Positions 9,488-19,464 of a DNA stretch of 64,000 bases are shown in pieces; the first letter of the stretch is position 1, and each line of letters begins with the position of its first letter. Below the pieces are notes generated by a model. The model did not search any database, was not told the DNA's origin, and worked only from the letters and a program-made list of their open reading frames with translations. Source of the stretch: Deltaproteobacteria bacterium (lineage in GTDB: Bacteria > Myxococcota_C > UBA6777); contig SBHC01000052.1 in assembly GCA_006226375.1 (NCBI GenBank), positions 124,001 through 188,000 on the forward strand. Direction: 5' to 3'. Position numbers and translations under genes: made by a program.

Positions 9488-11434
9488 TCAGTATTTGGCG
9501 AGGGTTGGAGCTGGAACAACTCGGGCGGCAGGGAAGGTAACTTGGCCGTCACCATCTTGGAAGCGGACGCGGCCTTCGGAGCCTTTGCCGCCTTTGGCTG
9601 TTGCGGCTCCTCCACCGGCTCCTCCTTCTGCGGAGATGTAGGCTGTGGCAGCGATGCTTATGTTTCCTTTCGCGCGGATTAGAATACTACCTCCCGAACC
9701 GCCACCGCCTGCACCACCATAGATGGTTGCGAGGCCTTGGCAGCCAGGGCCAAGACCCCCAGAGCCACCGCTTGCAATCACATTGCCTGAAACGGTGACG
9801 TCGCCAGTGGTGGACTCTATTTGCACGGCCCCACCGCCGCCTCCGCCGCCTCCACCAGGAGTATACGTGAGGGTTTCGGCGCCACACGCGCCGCCGCCGC
9901 CGCCAGAACCTCCCGTGATGGTTGTGGCTGAACCGTACGTGGGGCCAGCTGTTCCACCAGAGCCAGTGGGTTGACCATCTCCACCTTTGCTGGCGTGGCT
10001 TGCTCCTGCGCCACCGCCGCCTGTGGTGCCTGCGGCCTTTCCTCCAGTTCCAGCGCCTTGGCCGGATCCGTTGCCTCCAGGCGGCTGGTTGGGATTAAAG
10101 GGAATACAGGCTCCACCGTTCCCCCCTTTGGCTCCACCACCTCCTCCAGCAGCGCCACCTCCACCTGCGGTGGATTTCTGGCATTGTGGATCTCCGTCAC
10201 CACCATCACCTCCTGAGAGGTCAAGGGTTCCTACGATCTCAACAGTTCCTTGCACTGTGAGAGTTAAGGGATTGCTGCCGGTGACTTTTACCTTCTTGTT
10301 CGCTGGAATTCGTAAGTTGGTCAGCTGGAACTGCCCGCTGCCTTTCCAGCCAGGGTGCAGGATCCCATCGATCTTTCCTGAGTCTGTGTCTATGCTTGTG
10401 GTGATCTCGAAGAGTGTTGTGCAGCCTTCGTCCGTTTGGCCGTTGCAGTTGTTGTCTTTGCCATCACCGCAGGTGTCTTTTCCTTCGGGAAGAATCTGGC
10501 CGATGCAGTCGGACCATTTGCCTTTGTCGCTGTCGCAGCTTCGGAGGCCAGAGCGGCATTCGCCGACGCCTTCTGTCTCTTTGGGTCCAATGTAGCAGGT
10601 CGTGCTGGCCAAGCCGTTGTCGACTTTTCCATCACAGTCGTCGTCCTTGCCGTTGCAGTCTTCTGTGCCGGGCTGGACTTCGCCTTTGCACTCGCCCCAC
10701 TTCCCTCCAACACAAACACGCTTGCCTGCCGTACAAACACCGCGGCCTTTCGTGTTGGCGGGGCCATCGTAGCATTCACCTTCAAGGTCTTCGTCTACGA
10801 GACCGTCGCAGTCGTTGTCGGCGCCGTCACATTTCTCAGGTTCGGGAACAATCTCGTCGACACATTCCCCCCATTTACCGTTGTCACAGGTTCGGCTACC
10901 GCCTTTGCATTCGCCGCGGTCGCGGGTGCCATCTTTTCCGGTGTAGCAGTCTCCCTTGAGCTGCTCATCCACGGAGCCATCGCAGTCGTCGTCTTTTCCG
11001 TTGCAGTCTTCGGGAATGGGGTCAACACCACCCAAACATTCTCCCCATTTGCCGCGTGTACAACGTTGAATTCCCTTGCTGCACTGACCTTCGTCGGTTA
11101 CGCCACAAGCACGCTCCGAGCCGTCGATGCACTCGCAAGGTTCTTCATCAATGACTTTGTTGCAGTTGTCGTCGATCTTGTTGCCACAGATCTCTGGCGC
11201 GCCTGGATAGACATTCTTGTTGTTGTCATCGCAGTCTCGTGCGGAAGACCAACCGTCGTTGTCGTTGTCTTCCTTGATGCACTTCCCTTGCTGCTTGTTG
11301 CAGACGCTATCTTTGTCGCATTCGTCAGAAGATTCGCATTGCGATTGGTTGATAACCACTGTGGAATCACAGGCGAGAAGAGGCAAAAGGAGAAATACAA
11401 AACACAAAGCATACAGAATCACATGTCGTCTCAT
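9488..11434 (-). CDS. Lipoprotein with five MopE-type repeats and a Gly-rich beta-repeat domain
   Basis: The protein has 648 residues and a lipobox LLAC (Cys 22). Residues about 45-340 hold five motifs of the form E.CdG.DnDCdG.vDE, like the metal-binding MopE motif, each with paired Cys. The C-terminal half is extremely Gly-rich (long GGGG stretches) with short hydrophobic beta strands such as SILIRAKGNISI, a pattern seen in large surface proteins of myxobacteria. Calcium or copper binding by the Asp-rich loops is inferred from the family. The Gly-rich coding creates long open frames on the opposite strand, which are not genes. The start ATG at 11434 has a GGAAGA ribosome site. Confidence 0.8.
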   Translation of the reverse strand: MRRHVILYALCFVFLLLPLLACDSTVVINQSQCESSDECDKDSVCNKQQGKCIKEDNDNDGWSSARDCDDNNKNVYPGAPEICGNKIDDNCNKVIDEEPCECIDGSERACGVTDEGQCSKGIQRCTRGKWGECLGGVDPIPEDCNGKDDDCDGSVDEQLKGDCYTGKDGTRDRGECKGGSRTCDNGKWGECVDEIVPEPEKCDGADNDCDGLVDEDLEGECYDGPANTKGRGVCTAGKRVCVGGKWGECKGEVQPGTEDCNGKDDDCDGKVDNGLASTTCYIGPKETEGVGECRSGLRSCDSDKGKWSDCIGQILPEGKDTCGDGKDNNCNGQTDEGCTTLFEITTSIDTDSGKIDGILHPGWKGSGQFQLTNLRIPANKKVKVTGSNPLTLTVQGTVEIVGTLDLSGGDGGDGDPQCQKSTAGGGGAAGGGGGAKGGNGGACIPFNPNQPPGGNGSGQGAGTGGKAAGTTGGGGAGASHASKGGDGQPTGSGGTAGPTYGSATTITGGSGGGGGACGAETLTYTPGGGGGGGGGAVQIESTTGDVTVSGNVIASGGSGGLGPGCQGLATIYGGAGGGGSGGSILIRAKGNISIAATAYISAEGGAGGGAATAKGGKGSEGRVRFQDGDGQVTFPAARVVPAPTLAKY

Positions 11435-11622
11435 TGTTCTTCCCTGTATATGGGTGAGCCCAAAGACCTTTCTTTCTGACGGTACAATGTTTCTTGATCG
11501 GTCGTCAAGAACAGAAGAAATCTTGGGATAACCAGTCTTATCGGAAAGAAGGAACGGAAGACATCGTTGGTTCTGAAAGGGAGTGGGAGGAGAGTCGAAG
11601 GGAAGGGCGTGGGAAGGTTGGT

Positions 11623-14583
11623 TTATTTTTTGAGGAGCTTGTCCAACTGTTTTTTGAAGTCGTTGTATTGGACAGCGCCTTTTTGCAGCTTTCCATTCAC
11701 GACGAAGGCTGGGGTTCCATCAATACCCCACCAGCGAGCCTGATCGTAGTCGTTGCTGACGTGCTGTTTGTACTTGCCCGAATCAAGAACCTTCTTGAAC
11801 TTTTTCATGTCCAGGTTGAGCTGCTTGGCGTACCGAAGAAGGTCCGGCTTCTTCATCTTCTGCTGGTTCTTGAAGAGGAGGTCATGGAACTCCCAGAACT
11901 TGCCCTGCTCGTTGGCTGCGAGTGACGCTTGCGCTGCGAGGTGTGCTTGCTTGTGAAACTTGATGGGCAAGTGCTTGAAGATAAAGCGGACTCTGTCTCC
12001 GTATTCTTTCTTCAAACGGTTGAGCGTCGCGGATGCACCTTTGCAGAAGCCGCACTCAAAGTCTGAGAATTCAATCACAGTGACCTTGGCGTCCTTGGGT
12101 CCATAGGTGGCATCGTACTTGTGCAGCAGGATATCGACGAACTTGGGCTCCTTGGGCGGAATGGGCCGGAGGTCCGGCATCTTCTTACCTTTGAGAGCTG
12201 CATCAATGGCCAGACGGAATCGGAAGAACGGCTGCGCACCGAGCAGGGGGTGTCCGTTGATAAAGAAAATCGGGGTGCTGGTTGCGCCCACCTTGTTGGC
12301 GAGGCGTCGGTCGGCTTGCACGGCTTCGCGGTACTTGCCTTCGTTCATCTCTTTGCGGAAGCGATCCATATCCAGACCCACTTCCTGTGCGATCTTGTCA
12401 AAGGTCTTGGCGTTCAGGTTTTTGGTGTTCTGAAACAGTTTGTAGTGGTACGGCCAGAACTTACCTTGGGCATGAGCTGCGAGTGACGCTTGGGCTGCTT
12501 GGTGAGCGTTGGGGTGCATATCCAGCGGCTGGTGCTTGTACACAATCCGGACCTTGTCTCCGTAGAGTTTCTTGACCGAGCGGAGGCGATCGGCCCCTCG
12601 GGCGCAGAAGCTACACTCGAAGTCAGAGAACTCCACAATGGTCACAGGCGCGTCTTTGGGTCCCATGGAGGGATCGTTGTCCGACACAGGAATGTCCACG
12701 CGCTTGGTCGGGAATTGGGGTCCGTTGTTCTTGGGCTCTTGGAACTTGGGCGGGTTCTTTCCTGCAACGATCGCGTCAATCACCTGCTTGAAGTAGAAGT
12801 AGGGATACGCGCCAGGGATCTTGTAGCCGTTTATGAAGTAAATGGGGGTTCCGTTCACTTTCATCTGCTGGGCTTGCTGCATGTCACGGTTCACATAGCT
12901 GACGTACTTTCCGTTGTCCAAAGCCGCCTTGAACTTGGCCATGTCCATGCCCATGTCCTTGGCGTAGCGGAGCAGGTCTTCCTTCTTCAACTTGTCTTGG
13001 CTGGCGAAGAGCTTGTCATGGTACTCCCAAAACTTACCCTGCTCGTTGGCTGCCATGGAGGCCTGAGCAGCGATGTGAGCGTTGGGGTGGTTTTGAAGGG
13101 GGAGGTGCTTGTAGATGAATCGTACTTTGTTGCCGTACTGACGACGGAGCTTGGCGACAGTGTTGCTGCCTCGCGAACAGAAGGGGCACTCAAAGTCAGA
13201 GAACTCAATCACGGTGACCTTGGCGTCTTTGGGGCCATAGGTGGGAGCGCCTTCCAACGTGACAGCGTTCATGTCGTTGAACTTGGGCTTGACGACTTGT
13301 TGTTCTTGCTTGGCAGAGCCGCCCAAGGCTTTGTCGATGATGGCTTTGAAATCGTTGATCGGGCGTGCGCCCATGATCTTCTCACCGTTGACCAAGAAGA
13401 ACGGCGTTCCTGGCGCCTTAATCTTCTTGGCGTCGGCCATATCTTTGTCGACCACGGACTTGTACTTGCCGGTGTCCAATGCCTTCTTGAACTTGGCGAT
13501 GTTGAGACCCAAGTCCTTGGCGTGCTGAATCAAGTCGTTCTTCTTGAGTCGGCTCTGGTTGGTGAAGAGCTTGTCATGATACGCCCAGAACTTGCCCTGT
13601 TCGTTGGCTGCCATGGCAGCTTGCGCCGCGAGGTGAGCGTCTTGGTGGAAGGACAGGGGAAGGTGCTTGAACACAATGAAGATCTTGTCTTTGTAGAGGT
13701 CGCGAAGTTCGTCGATTCGCTTCATGCCTCGCGCACAGAACGGGCATTGGAAATCGGAGAACACAACAACCTTCACCTTCGCATTGGGGGAGCCCATACC
13801 AGGTGCTCCTTTGATGGAGAAGGTTGCTCCTCCAACAGAAACGGAGCCTTTTCCTACTGTTGTTCCGTGTCCACCGGGGCCATGGTTGTGGCCTGCGTGT
13901 GGATCTTTGGCTGGCTTCGGTCGAGCCGCTGGCCGAGGAGTCGGACGTGCTGTCGGCTGGGGCTGCGGGGCTGGGCGAGCGGCTGGCCGAGGAGCGGGCT
14001 GTGGAGCCGGTCGCGCTGCAGGTTGAGGTGCTGGTTGGGGTTGTTGGGTTCTGCCTGCTTGCAGAGGTGCTTGCGCTTTGGGCAGAGACACCTTTGTTTC
14101 TTTGTTGCCGCACTTGAACACAAGCTGGGTGTCGCCTTGACTACGGTCCACCTGCATGGAGCAACTGTCTCCTTTGGGGCCGGTCTTTCCTCGTGCGATC
14201 GTAACGTCTTTCTCTTGCTCCCCACAACGGAACGACAGCACGGCATTGCCCGCTGGGTCGTACTTGACTTGCTGGACCTTGCAGTTGGTTCCAGCTTTGC
14301 CTTGTCCGACGTTCTTAAGGAACAGGTGGGGCGCTGCAGAGAACAGGAGCATGGTCAAACCCACACTGGCCGCAACAGCGATCAGAAAGGTCAACGTGTG
14401 GAAGGGGGACGCCGCTTGTGGTGGAGGTGGGTAGTGATGTGCTGGTGGGTACATCACGGGTGCTGCATGCCCCAACGTATGCGACGGCGCAGCCTGTGGT
14501 GCGGGTTCTGAATAAGTCTCAGGGGGAGGTGTTTGGGCCTGTTCTGGCTCCTGGTTGTTTCGTCGCTTGTTCTTTCTGCTCAT
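11623..14583 (-). CDS. Membrane-anchored protein with four tandem DsbA-like thioredoxin domains
   Basis: The 986-residue protein starts at the ATG at 14583. The N-terminal 60 residues are basic, then Pro/Ala-rich, and presumably cytosolic. One transmembrane helix (about 62-82) leads into a small Cys-containing region with a GKTGPKGDSC sequence, then a long Pro/Ala/Arg linker and a His-rich patch (about 229-240). Four complete DsbA/Thioredoxin_4 domains follow, each with FSDFxCxxC: CPFC 280-283, CPFC 466-469, CSFC 657-660 and CGFC 844-847. Three have a conserved cis-Pro site (GTP) and the third has STP. Family members catalyse thiol-disulfide exchange in the periplasm. The gene sits between very Cys-rich exported proteins, so a role in folding them is plausible. 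Most family members have one domain. Confidence 0.9.
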   Translation of the reverse strand: MSRKNKRRNNQEPEQAQTPPPETYSEPAPQAAPSHTLGHAAPVMYPPAHHYPPPPQAASPFHTLTFLIAVAASVGLTMLLFSAAPHLFLKNVGQGKAGTNCKVQQVKYDPAGNAVLSFRCGEQEKDVTIARGKTGPKGDSCSMQVDRSQGDTQLVFKCGNKETKVSLPKAQAPLQAGRTQQPQPAPQPAARPAPQPAPRPAARPAPQPQPTARPTPRPAARPKPAKDPHAGHNHGPGGHGTTVGKGSVSVGGATFSIKGAPGMGSPNAKVKVVVFSDFQCPFCARGMKRIDELRDLYKDKIFIVFKHLPLSFHQDAHLAAQAAMAANEQGKFWAYHDKLFTNQSRLKKNDLIQHAKDLGLNIAKFKKALDTGKYKSVVDKDMADAKKIKAPGTPFFLVNGEKIMGARPINDFKAIIDKALGGSAKQEQQVVKPKFNDMNAVTLEGAPTYGPKDAKVTVIEFSDFECPFCSRGSNTVAKLRRQYGNKVRFIYKHLPLQNHPNAHIAAQASMAANEQGKFWEYHDKLFASQDKLKKEDLLRYAKDMGMDMAKFKAALDNGKYVSYVNRDMQQAQQMKVNGTPIYFINGYKIPGAYPYFYFKQVIDAIVAGKNPPKFQEPKNNGPQFPTKRVDIPVSDNDPSMGPKDAPVTIVEFSDFECSFCARGADRLRSVKKLYGDKVRIVYKHQPLDMHPNAHQAAQASLAAHAQGKFWPYHYKLFQNTKNLNAKTFDKIAQEVGLDMDRFRKEMNEGKYREAVQADRRLANKVGATSTPIFFINGHPLLGAQPFFRFRLAIDAALKGKKMPDLRPIPPKEPKFVDILLHKYDATYGPKDAKVTVIEFSDFECGFCKGASATLNRLKKEYGDRVRFIFKHLPIKFHKQAHLAAQASLAANEQGKFWEFHDLLFKNQQKMKKPDLLRYAKQLNLDMKKFKKVLDSGKYKQHVSNDYDQARWWGIDGTPAFVVNGKLQKGAVQYNDFKKQLDKLLKK

Positions 14584-14805
14584 GTTGTGTTGCGGGCTCC
14601 TTCTTATGTGTGGACAGGAATGCTCCCTCGGGGGTTCCAGCCTATAACTGCAAAAGCCGCAAAAGTATTCACGCCTTCTGCATTCTCCTGCAAAAAACAG
14701 CATTTGAGCCTAGCAAAGGCGACCTGGAGCGTCAAGCGAAACAAAACGACAGGTTGTGGGGTGGAGGAGGTCGAAGGGAAGGAGAAGTGATTGGAAGGGA
14801 AACAC

Positions 14806-17800
14806 TTAGAGGCAGATGTCTCGTCCAAAGAGACGGAAACAACAACGACCGCCCCTACAACTGAAGGGGGATGTACAACGGTTTCCACAGCGTCCGCAGT
14901 TCCCATTGTCGCTGGAGAGGTTGCGGCATCCTCCACTGCAGCAAGCAAAGCCTGACGCGCAGCGGACACCACAAGAGCCACAGTGGTTGCGGTCGGTGTT
15001 GGTGTTGCGACATCCGCTGCTGCAGCATCGGGTTCCGTTGGTGCAGCGGCGGTTGCATCCACCGCAGTGGTTGCTGTCGGTGGAGAAGTTACGGCAGGCT
15101 CCACTGCAACAGCCTGTTCCACTTCCGCAGCGCCGGTTGCACGTTCCACAGTGGTTGTTGTCGGTGGCAAGCGTTCGACAGCCGCTGCTGCAACAAGCCT
15201 GTCCTGCGTTGCAGCTGTTGAAGCATGAGCCGCAGAAGTTGGAGTCGATGCTTGTGTTGCGGCAGATCCCACCACAACAGGTGCTGGAGGATGAACAACG
15301 ACGCCCACAAGAGCCGCAGTTGTTGTTGTCGGTTTGGAGGCTGACACATTGGTTGGAGCAAACAGAGAGACCGGACCCACAAACTGAAACACACCGACCA
15401 GCGCTGCAAATCTGTGTGCTAGAGCATCGTCGGTTGCAGGCCCCACAGTGATTGCGATCGGTGTTTCGGTTGACGCAGGTTCCGCTGCAGTTGGTAAGCC
15501 CCGATTGGCAGGTCAGGTTGCAACGTCCACCGGAACAGATCTGCCCGCTGGCACAGCGTCGGTTGCAACCACCGCAGTGGTTGTTGTTGTTTTGGGTGCT
15601 CACACAGACTCCGCCACAGTTGGTGAGCCCTGATTGACAGGTCAGTCGGCATTGACCGCTGATACACGCTTGGCCGGAAGCACACTTTCGTCCACAAACG
15701 CCACAATTGTTGTTGTCTGAGCTGAGGTTCACGCAGGCGTTTCCACACTGAGTTTGGCCGTTTTGGCATTGCAATTTGCAGGCGCCGTTGGTGCAGACTT
15801 GCCCCACAGGGCAGCGTGCGCCACATCGGCTGCAGTTGTTGTTGTCAGTCTTGAGGTTGACACAAGTTCCACTGCAGATGGTCAGACCAGTCTGGCAGGA
15901 CAGGCTGCATTTCCCTGAGAGACAAACTTGGCCGGAAGCGCACTTTGTCCCGCAAGTGCCACAGTTGTTGTTGTCAGTGTTGGGGTTGATGCAAACACCA
16001 CTGCAGAGCAGCAAGCCCGACTGGCACGACACCACACACTTTCCGCTGGAGCAGATCTGACCGGCGGTGCAGCGTTTCCCACAAGCACCACAGTGGTCGC
16101 GGTCCAGGTTGGTGTTCACACATTGTCCAGAGCAGTTGGTGAGGCCCGACTGGCAAGTCAGAGAGCATGAGCCGCTGACGCAAAGTTGGCCTGACGCGCA
16201 ACGTTTCCCGCAAGCACCACAGTTCTCTCGGTCGCCTTGCAAGCTGACACATCTTCCAGAGCAGTTGGTGAGTCCGGCTTGGCAGGAGAGGGCGCAGGTT
16301 CCGTTGGCACAAACCTGACCCGAAGCACAGGCTGTTCCGCACTTCCCACAGTTCTGCCGGTCCAACTTTATGTTCACACAGGTTCCGCTGCAGTTGGTTA
16401 GTCCTGACTGGCAGGACAACACGCACTTTCCGCCAGTACACACTTGTCCTGACGTGCAGGCTTTGCCGCAGCCTCCGCAGTTGGCGTTGTCTCGTTGAAG
16501 GTCTACACACTTTCCACTGCAGCGAGAGAGTCCTGCCTGACAGGAGAGCTTGCAGGAACCTGCTTGGCAGACTTCACCTGCCTTGCAGACTTTGCCACAA
16601 CCTCCGCAATGGGCACGGTCCGTTTGGAGGTCCACACACTTTCCGCCACAGTTGGTTTCCCCAGCGAGACAGGAGATGACACATTTACCCAGTGAGCAAA
16701 CTTGGCCGCTCAGGCAGGCTTTTCCGCAACCTCCACAATGGGCGCGGTCGGTTTGGACGTCAACGCAGCTTCCCGAGCAGTTGGTTTCTCCCGCAAGACA
16801 GGAGACCACGCATTTGCCTTGTGAACATACTTGACCGGAGGCACACGCTTTGCCACAGGCACCACAATGAGCACGGTCGGATTGGATGTCCACGCAACTA
16901 CCCGAACACTGGGTGAGACCTTTCTGACAGGACAACACACACTTTCCGCTGGAACAGACCTGGCCCGACGCACAAGCTGTGCCGCACTTTCCGCAGTGGG
17001 CGCGGTCGGTTTGGACGTCGACACACTTGCCGCCGCAGTTGGTCTCTCCCTTGAGGCAGGAGACGACACACTTGCCCAGCGAGCAAACCTCTCCACTCGC
17101 ACATACCGCTCCACACTTTCCGCAGTGAGCGCGGTCGGTTTGGATGTCCACGCAACTACCCGAGCAGTTGGTTTCGCCTTTGACGCAGGAGACCACACAT
17201 TTCCCTTGGGAACATACTTCTCCAGTGTTGCAAATGTTCCCACATGTTCCGCAGTGGGCGCGGTCGGTCTGGGCGTTGACGCAGCTACCGGAACAATCTG
17301 TAAGCCCTGCTTGGCAGGACAGCACGCACTTTCCGCTGGAGCAAACCTGACCCGAAGCACAGGCTGTTCCGCACTTCCCGCAGTGTGCACGGTCGGTTTG
17401 GATGTCGACACACTTGCCTCCGCAGTTGGTTTCACCCTTGAGACAAGACACAACACACTTGCCCTGGGAGCACACTTCACCGGAGGCGCAAACCTTTCCA
17501 CAGCCTCCACAGTGGGCGCGGTCGGTTTGAACGTCCACGCAGCTTCCGGAGCAGTTGGTTTCACCTTTGAGGCAAGACACAACGCACTTGCCTTGGGAGC
17601 AAACTTCACCGGTGTTGCACACTTTCCCACAGGCGCCGCAGTGTTTGCGATTGGACTGAATGTCAACGCAGCTACCGGAGCAGTTGGTTTGTCCTTTCAC
17701 ACACGACACCTGACACTTTCCGTTGGTACAAACTTGACCGGAGGGACAGGCGTTTCCGCAGGTCCCACAGTGGGCTCGGTCCACTTGAACGTTGACGCAA

Positions 17801-19464
17801 CTACCAGAGCAGTTGGTTTGTCCTTTGACGCAAGAGATCTGGCAAGCACCTGCTGTACAAACTTGGCCTGTGGGACAGACGTTCCCACACTTCCCACAGT
17901 GCGACCGGTTGGACTGCACATCGATGCAACTTCCGGAGCAATCGGTCTGTCCTTTGACGCAGGAGACCAAGCATTTGCCTTGCGAACAGACCTCTCCGCT
18001 GGCGCAGACGTTGCTGCATTTGCTGCAGTGAGCGCGGTCGGATTGGAGGTCGATGCAGTTGCCGCCGCAGTTGGTTTGTCGAGCAGGGCAAGACACCTGA
18101 CAGGCTCCGTTGGCACATACCTGCCCAGAGGGACAAACGTTGCCACATTTGCCACAGTGGGAGCGGGTGTCTTGGAGGTCGATGCAGCTTCCGTTGCAGT
18201 TGGTTTGGCCTGCAGGACAAGAGACTTCACAGGTCCCATTCGCACAAACATAGCCGTCTTTGCAGGCGTTGCTGCAGGTCCCGCAATGCTTGCGATCGGT
18301 TTGGAGGTCCGCGCAGGTTCCCAAGCAGTTGGCCTGTCCTTTGGGGCAGGAGATCTCACACTTGCCGTTGGCGCAGACCTGGCCGTTGGCGCATGGGTTG
18401 TTGCATTGGCCACAATGCGCGCGGTCGTTTTGGGCGTTTACGCACTGTCCAGCGCATAGCGTTTGACCCTGCAAACAGGAAATCACGCATTGACCGCTTT
18501 GGCAGATCTCTCCGTCTTTGCATGCTGTCTCGCAGGTGCCACAGTGTTTACGGTCGGTTTGGAGGTCGAAGCAAGCACCCTCGCAAACCGACTGTCCTGT
18601 GGGACAATCGACTGCGCACTTGCCATTGGCGCAGACCTCTCCCTTTTTGCAGACGGTTCCACAGGCTCCACAGTGCTCACGGTCTTTCAGGAGGTTGATG
18701 CACTCGTTCTCGCAGTCCGTCTGACCTTTGGGGCATTTGGCCTGAACACACTTGCCTTCAAAGCAGTAGTGCTGACGGGGGCAGTTCTCAATCGTTGTGG
18801 CAAACTCAAAGCAACCACGGTCATTTTCTTTGCATGTTTTGTATTGGCCTGGAAGTTCGTTGGGCTTGGTGGTGCATTCCAGGGTGTCTTTCTTGCATTG
18901 GGTGTCGGGGCAGTCCGGTACGCATGTTTCGTTCTCGCATTTTTCAAACGCCTGGCATGCTTTCCAGCCTTCACAGTCTCGCCATACACCGCCCTGGCAA
19001 CGTTGACTTCCTTTGACGCAAGCTGTGCTTCCTTCGGGCAGGCAGGCGCGGCTTTCTCCGGGGGCACACTGTAGGCATTTGCTGTCCACACAAACGGGCG
19101 CTTCCGGTGTGGAGCAGTGTTCGTTTTTGGTACAAGCCACACAGCCTCCAGGGCCATTGCAGTACCGTCCCTTGGGGCAATCCTGGTCCGAGCCGCAAAC
19201 GCATTTGTTCCCTGCGGTGCATTTCTTGGTGGGGCTTCCTTCGCTTTGGCAGTGCTTGTCGACGAGGCAAGCGACACATTTGCCGCGGGCCTGGCCGTTC
19301 TCCAACAGACACTTGTCAGGGCAACTTTCGCAGCCTGGAATGGTCACTGCAACTTCGCCTCCACATCCCACGGTTAGCGCGCTGGTCAACAGAAAAAGAC
19401 CCAATGCTATGCCAAACGTTGTGAAGAGAGAAGAACGAAATGGTTGGGTTTGTGCCCTCATCAT
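14806..19464 (-). CDS. Giant Cys-repeat lipoprotein (Stigma1-type repeats)
   Basis: The 1552-residue protein starts at the ATG at 19464 with an AGGA ribosome site. A lipobox TVGC places the lipidated Cys at residue 34. Residues 40-243 are non-repetitive but Cys-rich. From about 244 to 1404 there are 27 tandem 43-residue units of the plan C..G.t.CsG.Cvd.q.Dr.HCG.CG..C.sG.vC..GkC..s, like the Stigma1 repeats of myxobacteria. Four shorter variants with CC pairs close the protein. Each unit has eight Cys, so the chain probably forms an extended, disulfide-clamped rod on the cell surface. Neighbouring units 9-17 are nearly identical, pointing to recent expansion. Cys codons are consistently placed throughout and no frameshift is seen. 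The function of this repeat family is not established. Confidence 0.85.
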   Translation of the reverse strand: MMRAQTQPFRSSLFTTFGIALGLFLLTSALTVGCGGEVAVTIPGCESCPDKCLLENGQARGKCVACLVDKHCQSEGSPTKKCTAGNKCVCGSDQDCPKGRYCNGPGGCVACTKNEHCSTPEAPVCVDSKCLQCAPGESRACLPEGSTACVKGSQRCQGGVWRDCEGWKACQAFEKCENETCVPDCPDTQCKKDTLECTTKPNELPGQYKTCKENDRGCFEFATTIENCPRQHYCFEGKCVQAKCPKGQTDCENECINLLKDREHCGACGTVCKKGEVCANGKCAVDCPTGQSVCEGACFDLQTDRKHCGTCETACKDGEICQSGQCVISCLQGQTLCAGQCVNAQNDRAHCGQCNNPCANGQVCANGKCEISCPKGQANCLGTCADLQTDRKHCGTCSNACKDGYVCANGTCEVSCPAGQTNCNGSCIDLQDTRSHCGKCGNVCPSGQVCANGACQVSCPARQTNCGGNCIDLQSDRAHCSKCSNVCASGEVCSQGKCLVSCVKGQTDCSGSCIDVQSNRSHCGKCGNVCPTGQVCTAGACQISCVKGQTNCSGSCVNVQVDRAHCGTCGNACPSGQVCTNGKCQVSCVKGQTNCSGSCVDIQSNRKHCGACGKVCNTGEVCSQGKCVVSCLKGETNCSGSCVDVQTDRAHCGGCGKVCASGEVCSQGKCVVSCLKGETNCGGKCVDIQTDRAHCGKCGTACASGQVCSSGKCVLSCQAGLTDCSGSCVNAQTDRAHCGTCGNICNTGEVCSQGKCVVSCVKGETNCSGSCVDIQTDRAHCGKCGAVCASGEVCSLGKCVVSCLKGETNCGGKCVDVQTDRAHCGKCGTACASGQVCSSGKCVLSCQKGLTQCSGSCVDIQSDRAHCGACGKACASGQVCSQGKCVVSCLAGETNCSGSCVDVQTDRAHCGGCGKACLSGQVCSLGKCVISCLAGETNCGGKCVDLQTDRAHCGGCGKVCKAGEVCQAGSCKLSCQAGLSRCSGKCVDLQRDNANCGGCGKACTSGQVCTGGKCVLSCQSGLTNCSGTCVNIKLDRQNCGKCGTACASGQVCANGTCALSCQAGLTNCSGRCVSLQGDRENCGACGKRCASGQLCVSGSCSLTCQSGLTNCSGQCVNTNLDRDHCGACGKRCTAGQICSSGKCVVSCQSGLLLCSGVCINPNTDNNNCGTCGTKCASGQVCLSGKCSLSCQTGLTICSGTCVNLKTDNNNCSRCGARCPVGQVCTNGACKLQCQNGQTQCGNACVNLSSDNNNCGVCGRKCASGQACISGQCRLTCQSGLTNCGGVCVSTQNNNNHCGGCNRRCASGQICSGGRCNLTCQSGLTNCSGTCVNRNTDRNHCGACNRRCSSTQICSAGRCVSVCGSGLSVCSNQCVSLQTDNNNCGSCGRRCSSSSTCCGGICRNTSIDSNFCGSCFNSCNAGQACCSSGCRTLATDNNHCGTCNRRCGSGTGCCSGACRNFSTDSNHCGGCNRRCTNGTRCCSSGCRNTNTDRNHCGSCGVRCASGFACCSGGCRNLSSDNGNCGRCGNRCTSPFSCRGGRCCFRLFGRDICL
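15253..18735 (-). repeat. 129-bp coding tandem repeat, about 27 copies
   Basis: The repeat lies inside the giant lipoprotein gene. Each unit is 129 bp (43 codons), in phase throughout. Units 10-17 (roughly 16543-17574) show a three-unit higher-order period: every third unit carries the GGKCVD variant and its neighbours carry SGSCVD. The boundaries are computed from the residue count, so they are approximate. Confidence 0.85.

Noticed and set aside
10436-11479. Open frame of 347 codons antisense to the MopE-repeat lipoprotein
   Set aside because: Asp/Gly codons on the minus strand create Ala/Val-rich open frames opposite; no start signal.
12490-14511. Open frame of 673 codons on the plus strand antisense to the multi-DsbA gene
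   Set aside because: The minus-strand frame has four clear domains; the plus frame is its codon-bias shadow with Leu/Val/Gly-rich noise.
16831-18459. Open frame of 542 codons on the plus strand, and several others antisense to the giant Cys-repeat gene
   Set aside because: They arise because the 129-bp repeat lacks stop codons in those frames; composition is repetitive, and none has a ribosome site or signal.
15253-18735. CRISPR-like or non-coding satellite repeat
   Set aside because: The period is exactly 43 codons, the frame is unbroken and there are no spacers.
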